Part shown: one piece after another, positions 8,001 to 11,007 of the stretch
Numbering within the stretch: position 1 is the stretch's first letter
Layout: every line of letters starts with the position of its first letter
Assembly: GCA_023460235.1 (NCBI GenBank)
Contig: JAEWRE010000034.1
Span: 1 to 11,007, forward strand
Direction: 5' to 3'
From: Bacillota bacterium
GTDB taxonomy: Bacteria; Bacillota; Clostridia; TANB77; CAG-465
DNA length: 11,007 bases
Made by a program: the position numbers and the translations under genes
Notes under the pieces: model-generated
Told to the model about the DNA's origin: nothing
The model's input: only the letters and a program-made list of their open reading frames with translations
Database searches by the model: none

Positions 8001-8327
8001 GCACTTAAAGGTATGCTTCCAAAGAAATACAAAGAAATTATGTATGGAACTTGTGAAGTTAGAAGAATATTTAAAATTACTGGTGTAGGTATAGTAGCAG
8101 GTTGCTATGTAAAATCTGGAAAAATTGTAAGAGGCACAATGGTTAGACTTGTTAGAGATTCTATAGTTATTTTTGAAATAAAAATAGATTCTTTAAAAAG
8201 AGAAAAAGATGACGTGAAAGAAGTTGCAGAAGGCTATGAATGTGGAATAAGACTTGAAAAATTTAATGATATCAAAGAAGGAGATATATTCGAATGCTTT
8301 GATATGCAAGAAGAAAAGAGTGAATAA
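5094..8327 (+). CDS. infB: Translation initiation factor IF-2 with expanded Asn/Gln-rich linker
   Basis: IF2 is a GTPase that brings fMet-tRNA to the 30S subunit and promotes subunit joining. The TTG start is supported by GGAGG at 5082 and the conserved N-terminus GKTKVYELAKELGMSN. Domains: first IF2_N (about 1-55); charged linker (about 60-212); eleven copies of a 14-15-residue repeat of type NNYNRDGQNNYQRP (213-369); basic linker (370-490); second IF2_N (about 495-560); G domain from about 580 with GHVDHGKT (587-594), DTPGH (633-637), NKID (687-690) and ISAMTGEG (from 722); then domains II-IV to the C-terminus, including the fMet-tRNA-binding region. All G motifs are intact, so it should be functional. 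At 1077 residues it is long for a Firmicutes IF2 because of the linker. It follows rnpM by 2 bp and precedes rbfA by 3 bp. Internal starts giving shorter IF2 forms are possible but none is clearly supported. Confidence 0.97.
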   Translation: MGKTKVYELAKELGMSNAELTTKLGKLGIEVKCHLSVISDDDVIKVKSNIKKYIEKEGKKNMEKPQVHIIRRNVKVIKTDGEKSEVEEISTNVSGEIKKSHHTVGDTEKRKENYNNTESNGTKNRQPYSNPRNKFAGNRNTNVVITRNGKPMPAPDPVQKEEEKEVSTESNVSKADNTEVVNSSTEVKSTEVRKPREYNNDNRNRSFDGERSNNYNRDGQNNNYQRSNNYNRDGQNNNQTRPNNYNRDGQNNYQRTNNYNRDGQNSQPRTNNYNRDGQNNYQRPNNYNRDGQNNTQRPNNYNRDGQNNYQRPNNYNRDGQNNTQRPNNYNRDGQNNYQRPNNYNRDGQNNYQRPNNYNRDGQNNYQNRPNSGYNNGPRRPNTDNTSYQVNRFMKQEGAIPVEQKETREYSNNIIDKKKYNNDKNVNDAKKEKIDKNKLREEHSRVSTSKLKGLEVDSSSEMLDLYVRESDTRRAGSRRKPQKQRPTLNQTKIIPMTEVKLPELMLVKEFAEAIKKQASEVIKKLFSLGILATVNQEIDFDTAYLIAQEFGITAEKQVVVKEEDILFDDTEDDEKDLTQRPPIVVVMGHVDHGKTSLLDRIRSESVVTGEAGGITQHIGAYKVKCKDKEICFLDTPGHEAFTAMRARGAQVTDIAVIVVAADDGIKPQTIEAIDHAKAAGVSIIVAINKIDKPTANVDRVKQELLEVGLVAEEWGGDTICVPISAMTGEGIETLLEMILLVAEMKDLKANPNKQAKGTVLEARLDKSSGTTVSMLIQRGQLNVGDTIVVGDIIGKIRAMKDDKGRKVKMAGPSTPVEIIGLSQVPQTGDVFYEVENEKVAKHLVEKRRAEQRVNLIKQGSKVTLDDLFGQIKEGKLKDLNIIIKADVQGSVEALKDSLEKLSNEQVRVRILHASTGGIKESDVTLASVSNAIIIGFNVRPEAQAAAQAEKEKVDLRLYRVIYDAIDDVQVALKGMLPKKYKEIMYGTCEVRRIFKITGVGIVAGCYVKSGKIVRGTMVRLVRDSIVIFEIKIDSLKREKDDVKEVAEGYECGIRLEKFNDIKEGDIFECFDMQEEKSE
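5730..6200 (+). repeat. 42-bp minisatellite inside infB (11 copies)
   Basis: Eleven contiguous units start at 5730, 5775, 5820, 5862, 5904, 5946, 5988, 6030, 6072, 6114 and 6156. Copies 1, 2 and 11 are 45 bp; the others are 42 bp, so the frame is always kept. Core residues NNYNRDGQN are the same in all copies; the last residues vary (YQRP, TQRP, YQRT, QPRT, NQTRP). Base differences within the core fall at third positions (AGA/AGG, GGT/GGA/GGG, AAT/AAC). Copies 5-6 and 7-8 form an 84-bp higher-order repeat differing at only two bases. There are no unique spacers, so it is not CRISPR. Confidence 0.97.
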
Positions 8328-8330
8328 ATT

Positions 8331-8687
8331 ATGCAAAGACACGAAAGATTAGAACAAGACGTAAAAGTTGCTTTAAGTAATATTATTTCATACAGTTTAA
8401 AAAATACATCAGTTACAGGATCAATGATATCTGTAACTGATGTACAAATCACACCGGATCAAAAATATGCTAAGATTTTTGTTAGTGTATTTGGAAAACA
8501 AAACAAGTCAAAAGTTATGGAAGGCTTAAAAAATGCATCAGGATATATAAGAAGTGAATTAGGTAAAAAAGTTAAAATGAGAAATGTACCTGCACTTACA
8601 TTTGATTTGGATGATTCTGTAGAATATGGTAATCATATGGATAAAATAATTAACGAAGTAATAAAAAATGATAACAATCAAAAATAG
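8331..8687 (+). CDS. rbfA: 30S ribosome-binding factor RbfA
   Basis: RbfA is a single-domain KH-type protein that binds the 30S subunit and helps process the 5' end of 16S rRNA; it is also a cold-adaptation factor in studied species. The 118 residues fit the family length. Visible signatures are the N-terminal RHERLEQDVKVALSNII, the central VTDVQITPDQKYAKIFVSV, and the C-terminal VPALTFDLDDSVEYGNHMDKII, matching the R-x-V-P-x-L-x-F-x-x-D-x-S pattern. The ATG is 3 bp after the infB stop with only a weak GAGTGA-like site, so translation is probably coupled to infB. It ends in a short Asn/Lys-rich tail. Confidence 0.95.
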   Translation: MQRHERLEQDVKVALSNIISYSLKNTSVTGSMISVTDVQITPDQKYAKIFVSVFGKQNKSKVMEGLKNASGYIRSELGKKVKMRNVPALTFDLDDSVEYGNHMDKIINEVIKNDNNQK

Positions 8688-8707
8688 TATATTTAGGAAG
8701 TGATTAG

Positions 8708-9655
8708 ATGTTTGATGGCGTAAAGGAATTAATTGATAATTCTAATAGTATTTATATAGTAGCGCATGAAAATCCAGATGGAGATGCAATTGGATCTACT
8801 TTTTCAACATATTTGGGTTTAAAACAATTAGGAAAAAATGTAAAAGTTTTAATGAAAAGATGTTCTGATTCATTTAAATTTCTACCTCATATATATGATG
8901 CTGTGCAGAATGTGGATAAGTTGCATTATGATTTATTAATATGTGTAGATTCAAGTGATAAATCAAGACTTGATATTTCAGATGATGATTTTACTAAGGC
9001 AAAATCTGTTCTTATGTTAGATCATCATAAGAAAGTAGCTCCATATGGAGATATTAATTGCATTGATGAAACAATACCCGCTGCTTGTGAAATTATATAT
9101 AACTTTTTGATACATATTGGGGTTGAAATTAATAAAGAAATAGCTACATATTTATATACTGGAATCATGACAGACACAGGAAGCTTTAATTATTCTTCAA
9201 CTAAACCTTCAACACTAAGAATAGCTGCTAATTTAATTGAGACTGGTGTTAATTTTTCTGATATTTGTAAAAAATTAAATGATACAATAAGAGAAGAAAA
9301 ACTAAAACTTATAGCCAGATCAATTGATAATATGGAAGTATATTTTGATGGGAAATTTAGATATACATATGTTGATTATGATACGTTACAACAATTAGGA
9401 ATAGATGATGAAGATGCAGAAGGCATGACTAATTATTTAAGAATGGTTGAAGGAACCGAAATAGCTGTATATGTTAGAGGAAAATCAGACGGGACAAGCA
9501 AAGTTAGTATGAGGTCTTCTGGTAATATTGATGTTTCAAAAATTGCAATATCTTTTGGCGGCGGTGGCCACGAAAGAGCAGCAGGATATACAATTAAAGG
9601 TAATTTTGCTGAAGAAAAAGCAAAATTGATAAAAATGGTAGAGGTGATGCTTTAG
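8708..9655 (+). CDS. nrnA: DHH/DHHA1 phosphoesterase, NrnA-type nanoRNase/pAp phosphatase
   Basis: NrnA-type enzymes degrade short oligoribonucleotides (nanoRNA) and dephosphorylate pAp, using Mn2+. The 315-residue product carries the DHH family metal motifs: AHENPDGDAIGS at 19-30 (Asp24, Asp26), VDSSD at 80-84, LDHHK at 104-108, and TGIMTDTGSF at 151-160. The C-terminal DHHA1 domain has GGGGHERAAG at 284-293. Length matches the family (about 310-320). ATG at 8708 follows AGGAAGTGA (8695-8703). The gene sits between rbfA and truB, a common clostridial and bacillar arrangement. The family also includes cyclic-dinucleotide phosphodiesterases (GdpP, DhhP); the lack of PAS/GGDEF and membrane segments rules out GdpP, but substrate choice within stand-alone DHH-DHHA1 proteins is not certain from sequence. 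Confidence 0.92.
   Translation: MFDGVKELIDNSNSIYIVAHENPDGDAIGSTFSTYLGLKQLGKNVKVLMKRCSDSFKFLPHIYDAVQNVDKLHYDLLICVDSSDKSRLDISDDDFTKAKSVLMLDHHKKVAPYGDINCIDETIPAACEIIYNFLIHIGVEINKEIATYLYTGIMTDTGSFNYSSTKPSTLRIAANLIETGVNFSDICKKLNDTIREEKLKLIARSIDNMEVYFDGKFRYTYVDYDTLQQLGIDDEDAEGMTNYLRMVEGTEIAVYVRGKSDGTSKVSMRSSGNIDVSKIAISFGGGGHERAAGYTIKGNFAEEKAKLIKMVEVML
9641..9647 (+). promoter_or_regulatory. Ribosome binding site for truB (GTG start)
   Basis: GAGGTGA inside the end of nrnA lies 7 nt before the GTG at 9655. The nrnA stop TAG (9653-9655) shares its G with this GTG, giving a TAGTG overlap that implies translational coupling. Confidence 0.75.
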
Positions 9656-10533
9656 TGTTAGTACCACAAATTCCAAATGGAATTTTAAATATAAATAAAC
9701 CACAAGGTATAACATCCCATGATGTGGTTGATGTTATAAGAAAAATATTTCCAAAAACTAAGATTGGTCATACTGGAACACTAGATCCACTTGCTACTGG
9801 TGTATTGCCAATATGTATAGGTTTAGCTACAAAACTTACTGATAAATTAACTTCCGAAAATAAAGAATATAGAGTAAAAATGTTACTTGGTGTAGAAACT
9901 GATACTTATGATATAACTGGTAAAATCGTTTTTGCGAGTATTGTAAATAAAGATGAAATTTATATCAAAGAAAGAATAAAAAGATTTGTTGGAAAACAGC
10001 TTCAGACACCACCAATATATAGTGCAATAAGAGTTGAAGGCAAAAGAGCGTATTCTTATGCAAGAGAAGGTAAAACTGTTGAGCTTACTCCAAGAGAAAT
10101 AGAAATATATTCAATTGATAATATAAAAGTTGATTTGCCAAATAGAGAAGTTACATTTGATGTGAAATGTAGTAAAGGCACATACATAAGAAGTCTTGTT
10201 AATGATATTGGAAAAAAAATTGGCTGTGGAGCAACTATGACTTCATTAGAAAGAATAGAGACAGGCAATTTTAGTATTAAAGATAGCATTAAACTTTATG
10301 ATTTTCTAAAATTTGACTATGATGACATGATAAAACAAATAATTACCATTGAAGATTATTTTTCTAAATCAAAAAAAGTAAACCTTAGTATTGAAGAGTA
10401 TGATAAGTTTTTAAATGGCATAAAATTTGATATTGATACAACAGAAGTGATAGTTAGAGTATATTGCGAATCAAGATACAAAGGACTTGGAATAGTTGAA
10501 AATAAAGAATTAAAAAGATATATTGTTGAATAA
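9655..10533 (+). CDS. truB: tRNA pseudouridine(55) synthase TruB
   Basis: TruB converts U55 in the T-psi-C loop of tRNAs to pseudouridine and also acts as a tRNA folding helper. The 292-residue protein has NKPQGITSHDVV (14-25), KIGHTGTLDPLATGVL (36-51) with catalytic Asp44, KEYRVKMLLGVETDTYD (70-86), QTPPIYSAIRVEGKRAYSYA (117-136) and CSKGTYIRSLVNDIG (172-186), all expected motifs. The C-terminal region after about 220 is the usual weakly conserved PUA-like part. The GTG start overlaps the nrnA stop by one base and is preceded by GAGGTGA. It is the last gene of the unit; a strong terminator follows at once, whereas ribF often follows truB in Firmicutes. Confidence 0.96.
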   Translation: MLVPQIPNGILNINKPQGITSHDVVDVIRKIFPKTKIGHTGTLDPLATGVLPICIGLATKLTDKLTSENKEYRVKMLLGVETDTYDITGKIVFASIVNKDEIYIKERIKRFVGKQLQTPPIYSAIRVEGKRAYSYAREGKTVELTPREIEIYSIDNIKVDLPNREVTFDVKCSKGTYIRSLVNDIGKKIGCGATMTSLERIETGNFSIKDSIKLYDFLKFDYDDMIKQIITIEDYFSKSKKVNLSIEEYDKFLNGIKFDIDTTEVIVRVYCESRYKGLGIVENKELKRYIVE

Positions 10534-10570
10534 AAGTTAGTAGTATTTGCACTACTAGCTTTTTTAATTT
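10532..10570 (+). terminator. Rho-independent terminator of the rimP-truB operon
   Basis: AGTTAGTAGT (10535-10544) pairs with ACTACTAGCT (10551-10560) as a 10-bp stem with one G-T pair and a 6-base loop, followed directly by six T residues (10560-10565) and further T-rich sequence. Flanking AAA can extend the stem with the T-run. It lies just after the truB stop. Confidence 0.92.
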
Positions 10571-10604
10571 TATCATTTTTAAAATTATTATATTACTTAA
10601 TATC

Positions 10605-10633
10605 TTGAAAAAAGTAGTATAATATGCTAATAT
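10605..10633 (+). promoter_or_regulatory. Probable promoter of the prepilin-like gene
   Basis: TTGAAA (10605-10610) is followed after 17 bp by TAATAT (10628-10633), a reasonable sigma-A pair. A perfect TATAAT at 10618-10623 also lies here, but its matching -35 position holds only poor sequence such as ACTTAA or TTACTT. One of the two -10 boxes is likely used, giving a leader of about 90-100 nt. Confidence 0.5.
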
Positions 10634-10640
10634 AAAATCG

Positions 10641-10691
10641 AAACAAAATATTAGAATTTAGCTTCAAATAATAGAATATTTTCTTTTGTTT
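10641..10691 (+). promoter_or_regulatory. Possible leader stem in the prepilin-like gene's 5' UTR
   Basis: AAACAAAATATT (10641-10652) can pair with AATATTTT (10675-10682) plus GTTT (10688-10691), leaving a CTTTT bulge. Inside or as an alternative, TTCAAA and TTTGAA nearby can also pair. The stem is almost wholly AT, so this is a weak suggestion. Confidence 0.25.
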
Positions 10692-10715
10692 GAAACTATT
10701 TTATACAATAATGCT

Positions 10716-10722
10716 AAGGAGG
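10716..10722 (+). promoter_or_regulatory. Ribosome binding site of the prepilin-like gene
   Basis: AAGGAGG lies 8 nt before the ATG at 10731, a near-consensus site that fixes this start. Confidence 0.85.
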
Positions 10723-10730
10723 AATTGGAT

Positions 10731-11007
10731 ATGAAAAAAGTAAATAAAAAGGGAATAACATTAATCGTATTAGTAATAACAATAATAGTAGTGATAATAC
10801 TAGCAACAGCAATAATAATAGGGTTAAGTAAAAATAATCCAATGGATAGTGCGAAAAAAGCAAAGTTTATGGCTAATTTTACTAATGTAGAAGAGGCAGT
10901 CGGTGTATACTCAATGAGTAAGTTATCAGCAGATAATACTGAGTATCAATTACCATTAAAGGATAAAGTGACTTTAAGTGAAAAACAAGATATAAAGACA
11001 AATGTCC
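10731..11007 (+). CDS. Prepilin-like (type IV pilin N-terminal signal) protein, 3' partial
   Basis: 92 codons are visible before the window ends. The start is MKKVNKKG, then ITLIVLVITIIVV and a further hydrophobic stretch to about residue 31, then a polar region. A short basic leader ending in Gly8, directly followed by a roughly 22-residue hydrophobic helix, is the class III (prepilin) signal layout; cleavage is expected between Gly8 and Ile9. The usual Phe at mature +1 is Ile and the usual Glu at +5 is Val. Similar KKGITLI-type N-termini occur on many exported clostridial proteins annotated as prepilin-type, so this may be a pseudopilin-like tethered surface protein rather than a true pilus subunit. 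The remaining residues (from about SKNNPMDSAKKAKF onward) are not recognisable. It follows the operon terminator and has its own promoter. An ordinary N-terminal membrane anchor is the alternative. Confidence 0.75.
   Translation, partial: MKKVNKKGITLIVLVITIIVVIILATAIIIGLSKNNPMDSAKKAKFMANFTNVEEAVGVYSMSKLSADNTEYQLPLKDKVTLSEKQDIKTNV

Noticed and set aside
10618..10623. Perfect TATAAT as the -10 of the prepilin-like gene
   Set aside because: Not fully rejected, but the matching -35 position is poor and TTGAAA lies only 7 bp away; the TTGAAA/TAATAT pair with 17-bp spacing fits better.
1..11007. Mycoplasma-type genetic code suggested by the AT content and absence of TGA stops
   Set aside because: Tryptophan is encoded by TGG in all conserved genes and no in-frame TGA occurs where Trp would be expected, so the standard bacterial code fits.

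Overview
The window is AT-rich (roughly 30% GC by eye), and every recognisable gene lies on the + strand. The core is a Firmicutes-type translation and ribosome-maturation operon with strong AGGAGG-like ribosome binding sites. Tryptophan is TGG throughout, and no in-frame TGA interrupts any conserved gene, so the standard bacterial code (table 11) applies and a Mycoplasma-type code is unlikely. Low GC, this operon order, and a prepilin-like protein starting KKG-ITLIV together suggest an anaerobic Clostridia-class bacterium, perhaps an uncultured gut lineage. The taxonomic placement is inference.

Layout. (1) 1-3017: the 3' part of a large, apparently extracellular repeat protein whose start lies upstream of the window. 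It has Ig-like/OmpL47-like modules, then three complete 185-codon repeats of exactly 555 bp each, and a fourth that stops halfway. (2) 3018-3200: an intergenic region with a good sigma-A-type promoter and a strong 9-bp leader hairpin. (3) 3201-10533: rimP, nusA, rnpM (ylxR), infB, rbfA, nrnA and truB, closely packed, with the truB start overlapping the nrnA stop by one base. (4) about 10532-10570: a clear intrinsic terminator. (5) 10571-10730: a promoter and leader region. (6) 10731-11007: the start of a gene for a prepilin-like protein, cut by the window end.

How the genes work together. RimP and RbfA mature the 30S subunit. NusA controls RNA polymerase pausing, termination and antitermination. 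RnpM (YlxR) is an RNA-binding protein linked to RNase P. IF2 delivers initiator tRNA. NrnA degrades nanoRNA and pAp. TruB makes pseudouridine 55 in tRNA. Promoter and terminator bracket this as one complete transcription unit. Two things set it apart from the common Firmicutes cluster: ylxQ (L7Ae-like) is missing between rnpM and infB, and the unit ends at truB with no ribF or rpsO following.

The most unusual signals are three. IF2 (1077 aa) carries an Asn/Gln/Tyr/Arg-rich array of eleven 14-15-residue repeats encoded by a 42-bp minisatellite. The large surface protein has exactly periodic composite repeats and ends at a domain boundary with no visible anchor. The downstream prepilin-like protein lacks the usual Glu at mature position 5. 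I see no mobile element, CRISPR array, tRNA or rRNA.
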